Assembly: GCA_963971535.1 (NCBI GenBank)
Contig: OZ020591.1
Coordinates: forward strand, 16,974,823-17,038,822
DNA: 64,000 nt
From: Notolepis coatsorum
Lineage: Eukaryota > Chordata > Actinopteri > Aulopiformes > Paralepididae
Direction: 5' to 3'
Below the pieces are notes generated by a model, which saw nothing but the letters and a program-made list of their open reading frames with translations, was not told the DNA's origin and searched no databases. A program made the position numbers and the translations under genes. This document shows positions 9,271 through 21,045 of this stretch, one piece after another; the first letter of the stretch is position 1; the number at the start of each line of letters is the position of its first letter.

Positions 9271-12200
9271 TCACAAAGTCATGGGGTCATGGTCATCATC
9301 GATAGTGTCTGGGAGTCTGGGCAGTTCTATTAGCCTCGCCACGGGTCGTGTGTAAGTTCGCCCCTGGACGAGCACTTCAGCTGCTCGGACCTTGCCATCG
9401 GCACCGGTGATCACTTTGCTTACGCGGCAAGCCGGCCACATAGCTCTGGGTAGTGACTGGTCGACAATCATGACGACTGTTCCTTCTGTCAAATTGTCTC
9501 TCTCTTTTACCCACTTCTGGCGGGTCTGTAGAGACGGTAGGTAGTGGAGTAGGAAGCTGTTCCAAAACTTGTCAGCTAGCACTTGACTGTACCTCCACAT
9601 TCTTCGGCCGTTCGCTTCTTCAGGCCTGTACATTGTCTGGGGTAGCGCGGGGTCCAGCCGCCCCATTAAGAGTGTGTTGGGGGTGACTGGGTCGACATCT
9701 GCTACATCACTGGAGACGTAGCCGAGGGGCTTGGAGTTCAATACTCCCTCGATCTCCGTGAGGACTGTCATTAGGACTTCCTCCGCCACAGTCTGGGCCC
9801 CAAGCACGGCGTACAGGGCTGTCTTTATAGAACGTACTTCTCGTTCCCAGGTTCCACCGAAGTGGGGTGCGTTCGGGGGATTAAACTGGAAGTCAATCTG
9901 GGATGGAGCGAGGTGGGTCTTAAGTTCTGGGCCCATAGCTTGGAAGCTCTCTCTCAGCTCTCTTTCTCCGCCTTTGAAGTTTGTCCCGTGATCAGACAAC
10001 AATGTAGACGGTTTTCCTTTCCGTGATGTGAATCTTCGGAAGGCCATAAGGAATGAGTCTGTGCTCATGGTCGGAAGGAGTTCGATATGTATCGCTCTGG
10101 TGGTCATGCATTTGAATACAATACCCCACCGCTTCTCGGTTCCTCTTCCTCTCTTTATATACAACGGGCCAAAACAGTCCATGCCTGTGGAGTGGAATGG
10201 CTTGTCGCCGAGTCGGAGGCGACAGGGAGGTATGTCAGCCATCCGGGGTATGCTGGGCTGCGCGCGCCACTTTCGGCAGTCTAGACAGGTTCGCTGGAAG
10301 CGTCGCACCGCTTCTCTTCCTTGAAGTATCCAATAGTGACGTCTGATCTCCGCGAAGACTCTCTCTGCTCCTGCGTGGTGTACATCCTCGTCGTATTTCT
10401 TTATGATCAGCTCTGTAACTTTGTGTCGGCTGTTCAAGACTATCGGGTACTTAATGTCATCCGGTAGATCGGGGGCTCTCCGCAGGCGACCACCCACTCT
10501 GATGAGATTATGGGCGTCACTCTCGGGTGCCAGGTGGAGCAGTCTGCTGTCTGATGGGACGGGCTTTCCTCCCTGTAGACAGTCTAGCTCATCGGGGAAC
10601 GATTCTCTCTGGGCTCGTTGTAGTAGAAGAAGTTCTGCTTCTTCGTAGTCAGCTGCTGAAATGTCAGTGGTGGACTGAATCTCTGGGTGGTGCCACAGGA
10701 ATGTCTTTAGCTGCGCACTCTGTAGGGTAATGCAGTCATCTATGTTGGGGTCTGTGGAGGCGACTGTGCTCAGTCCACAGAACATAGGTTTCTTGTTCTC
10801 AGCCTCCTCTTTACTTGCTTCCCGTGGGGTGGGCGTAGGCCACTCTTCTTCCGGGAGCTTGAGGAATTCTGGTCCGTCACTGTAGATGTTGCGACGGGTG
10901 AGGTCATCCAGGGACATTCCCCGGGTGATGATGTCAGCTGGGTTGTGTTTGGTGTCCACATACCGCCAGCTCGCTGCTTCTGTTAACTCTTGAATCTCGG
11001 TGACTCTGACTCCCACGAAGACTTTGTATCTGCATGAATCAGACTTGATCCATGTGAGTACTGTCGTGGAATCTGACCACAGGATTGTTCTGTGCACCGG
11101 AATGGTGAGTTCACGTTGGATTAACGTGGCTAGATGCGCTCCTGCTAGGGCTGCGCAGAGCTCTAGACGCGGGATAGATTGTTGCTTTCGTGGGGCTATT
11201 CTTGAGCGAGCCAGGATGAAAGCGGTGTGTATCTCTCCTCCCTTCTCTTGGGCACGCAAGTAGGCCACCGATCCATAGGCTACTTCGGAGGCGTCGCTGA
11301 AGACGTGTAGATCCATCTTGCATGTCTCTGGCCTCACCGTGGGTGGGAAGTAGCTGCGGCGTATATTGACGCCTGGGAGTGAGCGGAGTTCCGTCTCCCA
11401 CTCTCTCCATGTGGAGGCAAGGTGTGCGGGTATTGGGTCGTCCCAGCCCTGGTCCTTGTCCCATAGTGCTCGTACAATCATCTTTGCCCTGGTGGTGTAA
11501 GGTAGAATACATCCCAACGGGTTATATTGTCTGGCGAGTGTTCTGTACACACTCCGTCTGGTGGTCGGTGTCGCCGTCGACCTTCCCTGCTCTGGAGTCA
11601 GGGGTTTGTGTCTATAGTGGAGCGAGTCTGTTTTGAAGCGCCAGACTAGTCCTAGTGTCATTTCTTGGGCTTCTCCTGGGATGGTCGCCATCCAGGTCTC
11701 GCTGCTGGCAGCCTTGTCCGCGGGGGAGAGGCTGCGCAATACGTGCGGGTCACTGCTGGCCCACTGCCTGAGATCAAAGCCGCCTTTGATCAGGGAGGCG
11801 CGTAGCTTGATTAGGAGAGCCTCGGCTTCTTCTTGAGTCGAAACGCTTTGTAAACAGTTGTCCACGTAGAAACTGTTCTTCACACAGTGTCGGACCTCTT
11901 CATCTGCTGCTGGGTCCTCTGCGACGTGTTTCTGTAGTGCAAATGTAGCACAGCACGGGCTGCACGTGGTTCCGAAGGGGAGTACTTCCCACTGGTAGAT
12001 GGCTGGGTTCTCATCTCCGATCCTCTCTCTCCATAGGAACCGCAGCAGGGGCTTGTCCTCCTCCACTAGTCTCACCTGCAGGAACATCCCTTTGATATCC
12101 CCGCTGATAGCCACCTTGTCCTGGCGGAAGCGCAGTAGCACGCCCAGTAGGGAGGGGCCGAGTGTGGGGCCGGGCAAGAGCTCTTTATTCAGATTTTGGG

Positions 12201-12882
12201 ATCCGATCTGGTAGCTGCAGTTAAACACAATGCGATCCTTGCCGTTGTGGTGGACCTTGTGGTGCGGCACGTACCATGATTCGGTCGTCTGATCGGCCTC
12301 TTTAATGTCAATCTTTGTCACGTGTCCCGCTGTGATTAGCTTCTCAATCTCAGCGCGGTACACACTCTCTTGAGCGGGGTCTTTGGCTAGGCGCCGCTCT
12401 GTGTTCAATAGATAGCGCTCCGTGGCGTCTTTCTTTGCGTGAAAGGTGGGCATTCCCTCTCGCCTCAGGAGTGGAGTTGCGTATCTCATCACTCCGCCGA
12501 CTGTGACTCTCTTTGTCCCTTGCTCGAGTAGGTTGATGGCGTAAATGTCTTCTTTAGAACGAATATCTTTCTTTTCGTTCTTAAAAGGCATTGTCTCTAG
12601 TGTCCATAGCCTCTCGACATGCTGCAGGAGAGTGGTGTCTTCTTCTGTCGTTCTGGAGTGGAGGCAGCTAGTGGCTGCTGTTCGGTTGAGAGATTTAGCG
12701 AGGGGGCCTTGTAGTGTCCACCCTAGGCGGGTCTCGACTGCTGCAGGACAGCCTCGGGGTCCTGTATGGACCCGGTAAATCGGGACGATGAGGTCTGCAT
12801 GGTCGGAGCCTATCAGCAGGGTCGGGGTGGCGCCGTCTATGAGCGGGATAGGTAGTTGACGCAGGTGCACATATTTATCCAT
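9271..12882 (-). pseudogene. pol: BEL/Pao pol: reverse transcriptase, RNase H, integrase
   Basis: 1203 residues read without a stop. Near residues 180-345 is a BEL/Pao reverse transcriptase, with GDIKGMF holding the first catalytic Asp and YVDN (339-342) in place of YADD, as is usual for this group. An RNase H follows (FSDAS near 547, later WSDSTTVL). Then comes an integrase with an HHCC zinc finger (HHAGAERV ... CLDCRKW), a catalytic core (GMDCFG, SDHGTNF, a Glu in GGTWERE) and a C-terminal domain. The products would copy element RNA into DNA and insert it. The ORF starts downstream of the protease, whose frame is broken by two indels, so the copy is probably defective although these domains look intact. 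The 12882 Met is not a likely native start. Confidence 0.9.
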
Positions 12883-12917
12883 CAGCTTGGCGATGGGGTA
12901 GGTGTACTGCGATAGTC

Positions 12918-15440
12918 CTATTTCTTGGCTGGTGAAAGCATTTGTAATCCTATACCGTCGCTCTGGCTGCCCACTTGCTGCGATAGTGAAGGAGACATTC
13001 TCTTCTTATTGTCCGAATCGTCATTTGGTTCTCGCTCTCCCGCAGTCCCAGCTGGGCCGCAGCGGACGCGAGCAGACCCGTCATCATGGACGGCGTAAGT
13101 GTCCATGACTTTATCTTGGTAGCTCAATGTCACACGGACTACCTTTAAGAGCACTTGGGCGCCGCTGCTGCTGGCGGGGTCAATGTACATGACACTTGCC
13201 TTGGTGCCGCTCGATGGTGCAGGTGAAGGCCGTCTTCTGTTACTGTCGTGTAGTATATCTAGATGGGCTCCGTCACACCGACTGCACCTTTTCTTTAGGC
13301 GGCATTCGGCTGCCATGTGACTGCGCGCACATCGGTAACAGCGCCTGTTGGACTTTATCCATTGACTCACTTCTTCTGCATTCATCTTTGTGAACAGGTC
13401 ACATTGTGACAGCCAGTGTTCTTTCTCACAGTAGGGGCACACCATCTTCCACTTCTCTTTTCTCGAGGGGGTACTGTGGCTCTTACTGCTCGGTACTGAC
13501 TCTGATTGGTGCATGACAGTCACCGATCTTCTTCCATCGTTTATTCTCCTGGGTCCCTCTCTGGAGCTTGGCGTGCTCCGCACGAACGTATCCAGTCGTA
13601 AGCTGCTGACTTCTCTCGCCAGGAAGTCGGCTAGATCAAGGAGGGATGGTTCGGGACCGTTAGGATCACGGCGGTCTCTCTGCCGCCTAAAACGCTCTTG
13701 TCTTGCGGGTGGCAGCTTCTCTAGAATCCTCTCGACGTTAGAGTTGGCGTATAGCTCATGCATGCCCTTTTCCCGTTGCGCTCCCAGCATCCCTACCAGG
13801 GACTGCACTTTGATTGACAGGCCGTCTAATGAGCGATTGTCTGTTGCTGGGGGTAGGCGATCAATATGCCTTATCTCTTGGACTACGTAATCCCATATAC
13901 GTCCACATCTCTGGTCCAGCGCTGCTAGGGCCGCGGTGTATGGGGTCGTAGAGGTGGCATAGGCTAGCGCCATATTGTGCGCTCGCGGTACCTTCAGGTG
14001 CTTCAGTAATATTGCATACTTGTGACGTTCATCAACGACGTCCACCATCATTGTCTCTAAGCACATCCGGAGCTCCGTGTACTGTGCTCGATTCTCATAG
14101 GTGAAGTCTGGAAACGTCGGCGTGGCAATGTATGATGCCGTGGATGGCTGATACATCGGCGAGCGTTGGGGGAGAGACCTCCTAGGCGAGTCTCCTCTCG
14201 CGCCTCTCCGTGGGCTGGTACCGACAGGGTACCATGGCCCGCTGGTCCAGGTGCTATTCCTCGGGGCTGGTCGTGCGTCATGCTCACCCGTGAACAGAGT
14301 CGGGGGTCTGTAGCGCAGCGCCGCGGGGGCATAGCCTGGGCTGTACTGGACCTCCTGGTCCGGTGGAGTACTGTGCTGTCGTCGGGCTTGGTTCTCCTCC
14401 TCTCCCTCTTCTTCTTCTATCAGGTCCTCTAGATCCTGTAGTCGTTCATTTAGCTTCTCCGCAGTGTATGCCGCTCCTTCCTTGTAGCTGGGTCTCGCCT
14501 GGACCGGTCTGGGAAGGGGGTCTGCGGGGGGTATAGGCTTGGTCTGTTGGTCAAGTTCAGGGTCGCTTGCTCGGTTAGGAGACGCTGCCCTCGACTGTTG
14601 TCTCGACGAGTTCCTTGAACCCCTGGCGGAGGGAGAGGGTGTTGCCTTGAGGATCAGCTGCTCCATTAGTTGCGCTTGTAGCTTGTCGCGCTCGGTTTCG
14701 CGCTTGGTGAGATCTGCTTCTCTTTGGGCACCGGCAGCGGCGCGCTGGGCGTCGGCCCGGTCTCTTGCCATATTCTCTTCCGTCTGAAGGCGTCTCATCT
14801 CTAGGCGTATGCGCTCTTCTTCGCTCCGTTGCTGCGCTTGGAGTTGTTCGCGCTCGATAAGCATCTGTGCTTGGAGTCGATCGCGTTCGCCCTGAAGTCG
14901 ATCGCGTTCACCCTGAAGTCGATCGCGTTCGGTAGAGGCTGTCAGGCTGACGAGGAACGCCTGTTGTAGCATCCTCTCCGCTTCGCTGGGGGAAGACGGT
15001 TGTAGAGGTGAGCCGCTCCTGGGTGAGCCGCTCGTTGGGGAGTCCTGGAGCTCTATTTCCTCTGCGCTCTCCTCCTCTTCTTCCGTGCAGAGTTCTCTCT
15101 CTGTAGGGTTGTCTTCCTCCCGGGGCTGGTCGGGGACTACTTCTTCGGTATTGGCGGGGGGTAAAGGCATGTCAGCTCCCTCCTGGTCCCCACCGTGAGC
15201 TTGGTCAGTTACATTAGAATCCACTAGGGCCTCTGTGGTCGGGGAAACCTGGTCGCTAAGGTCAGACATAATTTTACTTTCTACTTTTACCGCGTTTACC
15301 GTTTGTCGAAGGCTAGGTAGTTGACTGACAGCGTAATCCTCTAAGTACTGAGGTGGCTGTCGTCTGCGCTGCGGGCGTTCTACGTTAGGAGGACCGTTTC
15401 GTGGAGTGTTCATCATAGGCCATTTCAATATTAATAACAC
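12918..15440 (-). pseudogene. gag: BEL/Pao gag and start of protease
   Basis: 840 residues. The N-terminal third is acidic and then strongly coiled-coil, with repeated RDRLQGE heptad-like units near 172-195 and a long E/R/Q-rich helix. A Gag core follows. Near residues 660-730 are the two cysteine-rich fingers usual in this group (CPYCEKEHWLSQC; CYRCARSHMAAEC; then CSRCDGAH). The last part enters the aspartic protease (VHDDGS, active-site Asp) and then goes out of frame. Conserved protease sequence resumes in the next frame, and a second shift near 13000 leads into pol. The Met at 15440 lies only 45 bp from the LTR; a nearby downstream Met is equally possible. Confidence 0.85.
14880..14935 (-). 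repeat. Short internal repeat in gag
   Basis: Three near-copies of an 18-21 bp unit coding for RDRLQGE, within the coiled coil. Repeat-number change here would lengthen the helix without a frameshift. Confidence 0.7.
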
Positions 15441-15465
15441 TATATTAATATTACACTAGTTACCC

Positions 15466-15482
15466 TCCGGCTCGAAGGACCA
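15466..15482 (-). other. BEL/Pao primer-binding site, tRNA-Tyr
   Basis: The plus-strand sequence TCCGGCTCGAAGGACCA is, as I recall it, the 3' end of animal tRNA-Tyr including CCA. On the element strand this gives a primer site of 17 bases, two bases from the 5' LTR end. Confidence 0.8.
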
Positions 15483-15484
15483 AT

Positions 15485-16882
15485 TGTAACTGAGGGGTAC
15501 AATTCCCTGACTGTATTGATAAGTATGGTATTATTAAACCACTACCGCTTGTACTTTAACTTCTGGCCATCCAGTACATGATATAGATATGATGAACACT
15601 TTCCCACCTGATGAAACGAAGTCCACACAAATGTATAAATCGAATATTTTATATAGCAAAGGGTATATACAACGTTCACTTAATGACATTTATGATTTGA
15701 AATGCACTTGTAAGGCAAATGAGTATTCGTAGGTAAATCAACATTGAATGTCCAATCTCTGGTTACGCAGGGAGCAAGTATACAACCTGGTTCTTTAGGG
15801 AACTATAGCGATGGTACTTAAATGATTATAGCTGGATACACTAAGGGGGGGGTCCCGCTGGTTGTAAGACAGTAGGGGGGGGGGGGGTTAGAAGAGCCGC
15901 TGGCGGTATCCCATCTGGCCGACGATTTCTTGGGAGAATTCAGAGTCCTGAACACGATGCCCACAGAACCTCGGTCCACAGATGAATACAGCTGGACCCT
16001 CTGGTGGACGGTAGCTGCCGGTCCACAACGAAGAGACGTGAGGCGACCTCACTCGGGGTAGAGCGCCGTCTCACCTGGACTCCTCTCCGGGGGGTAGTTC
16101 CAACACTCAGCAGTGTTGGCCGTTATCCATGGAATAATCAAAGCACCCAAAGCATGTAGATAATCCAAGCCGTGGAAGGCTCGCCGTCGTCCGGGTAAAG
16201 TAATCCAATGTACAGGTCCACTCGTCCTGGCCCGGAGCTCCTCGGATGCAAGCACCACACGTGGTCTGCCCAGCCTGGTTAAGACTCCAGATAACGTCAG
16301 GAACGATGGGGGTACTGCTCACTTTATAACTCTAACCGAACGATGCACCATACATAATAGACTATTATTAGCTTAATAGAAATACGTCCAACTCGACGGT
16401 ATAGTGCCAAACTATGACAATTCAACTATTAATCCACACGATGTCTCAATGCCTATTCTGAGGCCAAGTAGGCCTTACTGCACCACACGTGCGTCGTGGG
16501 TGAGGCTTCGCGTCTGTTACTAGGTTGGAGGGTAAAGGACTAATGGACTAAAAGAAAGTTCTACTTTACTTGCGCCATATATATATGCGCTGTGAACAAA
16601 CAGTACCACTCGCACCTCGCCAGACGTATTCCTACACGGAACCGGGCCTGCCACGACATGTTGGTCGGCACGATTGAACCTGAACCAAGGGGCATGGCTG
16701 CTGGCGCCAGGTTCTCGTCCAACGGTAGAATGAAACTATTATGGGCCGTTAGTAGACCAAAGGGATACTCAGCGCATATTGCACAAGGAATACACAGGGG
16801 ATACCAAACGATATACAAATACTATTAAATATATATCCATAAATAAATATATATATTCGGTTTAATCTGATCCTTCACAACA
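15485..16882 (-). repeat. BEL/Pao 5' LTR
   Basis: 1398 bp, TG...CA ends. It is the uninterrupted copy and serves as the reference for the 3' LTR. Differences seen include a T/C and a G/A change near 16617-16637 and G-run length near 15880. Confidence 0.93.
16577..16587 (-). promoter_or_regulatory. Candidate TATA box in BEL LTR
   Basis: A TATATATATA run about 300 bp inside the U3 side of the LTR. The matching position in the diverged solo LTR (about 45414) reads CATATAAATAGGG, so a TATA-like element has been kept. Promoter use is inferred. Confidence 0.4.
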
Positions 16883-17052
16883 CCCACCACTGTGTCCTTT
16901 ATGATATATATGATACCCACCACAGTGTCCTTTATGATATATATGATACCCACCACTGTCCTTTATGATATATATGATACCCACCACTGTGTCCTTTATG
17001 ATATATATGATACACTGTCCTTTATGATATATATGATACCCACCACTGTGTC
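16883..17052. repeat. 33-bp minisatellite, array 3
   Basis: About five or six copies, some shortened by missing GTG. This is the continuation of the array split by the BEL element. Confidence 0.93.
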
Positions 17053-17591
17053 CTTAATGGCAGCGGTTCTCAACAGGGGTGCCGCGAAATGCCTGGGAAT
17101 GTTTCTTTAAAAATATAGAATGACAACTATTTAACTAAACAAATAGTCTATCTAGTGCTTCATGTGTATACAATAATTGCCTAATCTAATAACGTGAACT
17201 AAAAAAGAAATCGATCAAAATGTCTTGCTCTTGACTTATAATAATTACCAGAGCAGTCGCATTCGTGTGACATCACGGGTCCTATGTCCGTTATCAAGGA
17301 AATGCCAAGCGGCTATCGGCAATCGTCGTCATTGAAAATTGATAATAATCACTAAATGCATTCAGTGCTGGATCTAATCAAATGGATTTATCGAGACACA
17401 TTATGGAAAGTTCAAGACCGGACCACACAGCGTATGAAAAGTGCTAATTACACGCTTCCGACGGCGATGGTCTACTCACCAAGTGCAGAACACGTGAGTG
17501 TATCAGCCGCTGTGTTATGATTATTATGATACAAAATGTGAATGAATGAATGAATATATCATCTGATGCCACCTGAAGAGCTCGTTTCGGT

Positions 17592-17971
17592 GAAGTGCCC
17601 CTGGAAGCATTTTGGTCAGAGTGTGGTGCTGAGTACCAAGTAACTCACGAATGGGGGACCCTGATGTAAACAAGACAAATGTCTTTCTCTGGTCTGCATC
17701 CCCTTAACAATTGTGTGTATTGAGCCGTACTGTATTGTACCCATTCTGCAATCTGTTAAATAAAGTTTTCATTCATTCATTCATGCAGCACTTAAGGTGT
17801 TGATACCATTCAGCACCACATATTTGTGTGAAGCTGGCTTTTCATCCATGACAGTTCTGAAAACAAAATATAGGGCCAACTTGAGCCTTGAGGATGACAT
17901 GCGCGTTGCCTTGTCGTCGATCTCCCCATGTATTGACCGTATTATTAGCCAGCAGCAGCAGACCTCGCACT
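17592..17971 (+). pseudogene. hAT transposase C-terminal domain, split by a LINE
   Basis: About 20 residues before 17651 (FWSECGAEY) join about 62 residues after 17785 (VLIPFSTTYLCEAGFS, then KTKYRANL and SSISPCIDRI). This is the hATC dimerisation domain of Charlie/ZBED-type transposases, in the right order and frame once the 133-bp LINE insert is taken out. The DNA-binding domain and catalytic core are absent, so no transposase can be made. The stop at about 17971 matches the usual C-terminus. Confidence 0.8.
17652..17784 (+). mobile_element. LINE-A copy, 3' UTR only
   Basis: A very short 5'-truncated copy: the last 133 bases of LINE-A (GGGGGACCCTGAT through ATAAAG and TTCATTCATTCAT). It interrupts the hAT transposase relic. 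Confidence 0.85.
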
Positions 17972-18401
17972 GAGCTAGAAATGTCCACAAGTGCTTATTT
18001 TCTGTATTTATTTATATTTTTTGAGAAATGGTAACTTGGTGATCCTTTGATTTTTGAGAAATGGTCACACTAGTTATTTTTTTTGGAAAACAGTGCAGCT
18101 GCAACAGATAGCACGTTAGTGATCCTTTTCTGTATAAAAGATTGTCACACTATTGCTATATTTATTTATAGATTTAGACCTGAAACGCCTGCTAATAATG
18201 CATTATATAGCCTGCATATACACACAAATGTGTTTCCCGGTTTCAATGGGTTAAATAAACGTTATTTTGAAAGCAAGCACTTTTGTCATCATTGTAGCAA
18301 AAAAGACAGGACCGGAAAAGTCTTTATCGTATGTAGGGGTGCCCTGGAATATTTTATTGAACACAGGGGTGCCTTGGCAGCAGAAAGGTTGAGAACCCCT
18401 G

Positions 18402-18903
18402 CTTTATGATATATATGATACCCACCACTGTGTCCTTTATGATATATATGATATCCACCACTGTCCTTTATGATATATATACCCACCACTGTGTGCTTTA
18501 TGATATATATGATACACTGTGTCCTTTATGATATATATGATACCCACCACTGTCCTTTATAATATATATACCCACCACTGTGTCCTTTATGATATATATG
18601 ATACCCACCACTGTGTCCTTTATGATATATGATACCCACCACTGTGTCCTTTATGATATATATACCCACCACTGTGTCCTTTATGATATATATGATAACA
18701 CCACTGTGTGCTTTATGATATATATGATACACTGTGTCCTTTATGATATATATGATACCCACCACTGTGTCCTTTATGATATATATGATACCACCACTGT
18801 GTCCTTTATGATATATATGATACCCACCACTGTGTCCTTTATGATATATATGATACTCACCACTGTGTCCTTTATGATATATATGATACCCACCACTGTG
18901 ATG
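18402..18903. repeat. 33-bp minisatellite, array 4
   Basis: About 15 copies, more degenerate than array 2, with several units lacking GTG or part of the TATA stretch. It ends abruptly at a minus-strand LINE relic. Confidence 0.93.
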
Positions 18904-18904
18904 A

Positions 18905-19310
18905 TTTCCTTCATTTTATCTTCTAGCCCATTCCACACAGTTACTCCATAGGATGATATGCACCTGCTCCTGAGATTGGTGTGAGCATAACGTTTATCAA
19001 AGTTGCAGTTACCTCTCAAATTATATTTGTTACCTGGGAGTATATATGTTACCTGGGAGTTCTTGAGTCTTTGCTCGATACATTATCTCTGCCAGTTTAC
19101 ATTTGAATAAGTCCATTAGCTTCAAGGCATTTGACGAGCAAGTTATTTGTGTGATCCCGAAATCTGACCTTGTGTACAATTTTCTCATAGCTTTTTTCTG
19201 TAGTATAATTAATGGTTTTAAAGTGCTTATGTATGCATTCCCCCATATCTCCACACAGTAACTCAAATATGGTAAGACAGTATATTTAGGTATTTCTCTT
19301 GCCATCAAAG
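18905..19310 (-). pseudogene. LINE ORF2 C-terminal relic
   Basis: Two adjoining minus-strand frames encode YLSYCVEIWGNAY, LKPLIILQKKAMRKL and, after a shift, SYGVTVWNGL near the end. This is the post-reverse-transcriptase part of a fish non-LTR element, a family different from LINE-A. It is truncated on its 3' side by the minisatellite and on its 5' side near 19310. Not functional. Confidence 0.65.
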
Positions 19311-19513
19311 TTGATATTTGCTACAGTAGAATAATAGCTCATTAGCGTCGTTGGCTCAGTGGTCTGCTGTTGTGGCCCCCTGTCCTGTGCACTTCAGCCC
19401 CAGCCTCGTATGTTATCTGGCGTGATGGAGGTTACGGCTCTTTGAAGGGAGCAGGATATTTTGGCTCTGTCTCTTTCCAAGAAGCTAGAATAACGGGTCA
19501 TCGTTCTTTCTTT

Positions 19514-19870
19514 AGGGATTGATTGATTGAAAACTTTATTAACGGATTGCAGAATGGGTACAATACAGTACAGCTCAATACTAACAACTGCCAAAAGGAT
19601 GAAGACCAGAAAAATACTTTTTCGTCTTGTTTACATAAGGCTCCTCCATTTTCAATTCATCAAGACATTTATGACATACAAGACATACAAATATACGGTA
19701 CTGTGTAAGAAAAAGAGATCATAAAAAAATATACATCCTAAGGGGAATAAACTGGATTTTGACATTTACCGGGGCCAGTTTCTAATTGCAGCCACCCGTA
19801 GGTGGGAAGGGGTAAGGTGGGTTTTAGGAGTAAGGCCAAGCAGTAGGGTAGGTGTGGAAGTAACGTTATC
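19514..19870 (-). mobile_element. LINE-A-related copy, 3' end, internally deleted
   Basis: On the minus strand it ends ATAAAGTTTTCAATCAATCAATC. It carries LINE-A 3' UTR and two pieces of ORF2 end sequence joined by a deletion near 19800, judged against the copy at 22.1-22.6 kb. The tail repeat (CAAT) differs from the ATTC tail of the 6.6-kb copy. Confidence 0.7.
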
Positions 19871-19944
19871 ATCAGGCTGACTGATGCTGATTTGTGCGTC
19901 GCCCTCCCGGCCACAGGAGATTTTATTAAAAAAGACAAAATAAT

Positions 19945-20262
19945 GGGAGGCTGGGTGGCGCAGCGGACTAGGCACTCGTCACCAACGCAAGATACACTGG
20001 TATCGAATCCGGCTGTCAGCGTTGCCTCCGGCTTGGCCGGCCGTCATACTCACCAACATCACCAATGAGAGTCCGCGCTGTCAGGTGAAAAGAGGCTGCT
20101 GGCTGTCTCCTATGTCTCGGAGGAAGCATCTGATAGACTTCAGGGCTCCCTAGACCGACCAGTGGGGGGCACATTCGAGCAACAACCAGGAAGGGGAGGG
20201 GGGGGGAGAAAAAACACATAAAAAGTGGATAAAAAAAAATACAAAATAATGATGTATGCTGA
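19945..20262 (+). mobile_element. tRNA-derived SINE
   Basis: The tRNA-like head has a clear A box (TGGCGCAGCGGACTAGGCAC) and B box (GGTATCGAATCC). A body with a CTCGGAGGAAGC block follows, then an A-rich tail. The same family occurs in reverse at 29.9-30.35 kb. Confidence 0.8.
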
Positions 20263-20990
20263 ATATAATAATAATTTAAAGTATAAAACGTCTCTTAAAA
20301 TCTAAAAACAACCACAAGTAGTGCAGTTCATCACTTAAATAGGTATGTGACTGGCAAAGGACATTCATATTGTATACAGGGCACACAAAATCCAAACCTT
20401 AACAAGAAATGTCTTCAGACAAACATTTTTCTTTATTTGCCCATAATGGTAAATTGCAGGGACATAACTGTATATAAGACTAAATAAGTTACACTTCAAA
20501 TTAGCAGTGCAAATCTGTTTAAATCTCATACAATCTTTTTTTATTGAGAAAGTGTGTAAATCACTAATAGAACAAAAACAACAAACTGTGCGCACGCACA
20601 CGTGTCACAGATCTACCATGTCTGCTGGCCACTTTTTCATATTTGTCTTCCTGGCCCTCTTAGAAGACGAAGACCATTTGGCTGCTACATGGCTCGGGTT
20701 GACTTGCTCCAGCCTTCCTGATGCGGATCAAGTCTTCAGCAGTGGAGGCTGCTGCTGTTCTTAATACCATTCTGGGCTGAAAATCCATGCTCTCACTGAG
20801 CGGAGGAGATCGGCATCACAAGCAGTATTTCAGCCAAATGCAGGAAGTTCTGACATACAAGTAACTAGGAGTAAAACTAAATAAATTTATTCTGTAGAGT
20901 ACACACGACTTTGTAAATTCTGAAGAATATTAAATATTCCCCACAAACCTCTGAACAATATGGCTCCTTGGTGAGCAGTCTCTGCCACAG
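20263..20990. other. Unassigned DNA
   Basis: AT-rich at first, then a more mixed stretch near 20600-20850. I found no ORF, domain or repeat I could name in either strand. Confidence 0.4.
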
Positions 20991-20999
20991 CCCTAGGAT

Positions 21000-21014
21000 T
21001 TTTTTTTTGTCTAG

Positions 21015-21045
<31 letters not shown>

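Larger units (their letters stand above)
6383..16882 (-). mobile_element. BEL/Pao LTR retrotransposon, complete, minus strand
   Basis: Two LTRs bound a gag-like ORF and a pol ORF, both on the minus strand. The 5-bp target duplication CCCAC (6378-6382 and 16883-16887) falls inside the minisatellite unit. The pol order (protease, reverse transcriptase, RNase H, integrase) and the sequence style are those of BEL/Pao. The two LTRs differ by very few bases once the LINE inserted in the left copy is set aside, so the element is young. Two frameshifts in the protease region suggest that this copy is not autonomous. Confidence 0.93.
17061..18401 (+). mobile_element. hAT (Charlie-like) element remnant
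   Basis: The ends CAGCGGTTCTCAAC and (reverse complement) CAGGGGTTCTCAAC are a typical Charlie-group terminus. The flanks CTTAATGG (17053-17060) and CTTTATGA (18402-18409) are an 8-bp duplication with two changes, and CTTTATGA is minisatellite sequence. Inside are pieces of a hAT transposase C-terminus. The element is internally deleted and old compared with the BEL insertion. Confidence 0.75.

Noticed and set aside
19345-19410. tRNA-like A box (TTGGCTCAGTGG)
   Set aside because: No B box at the right distance and no cloverleaf.
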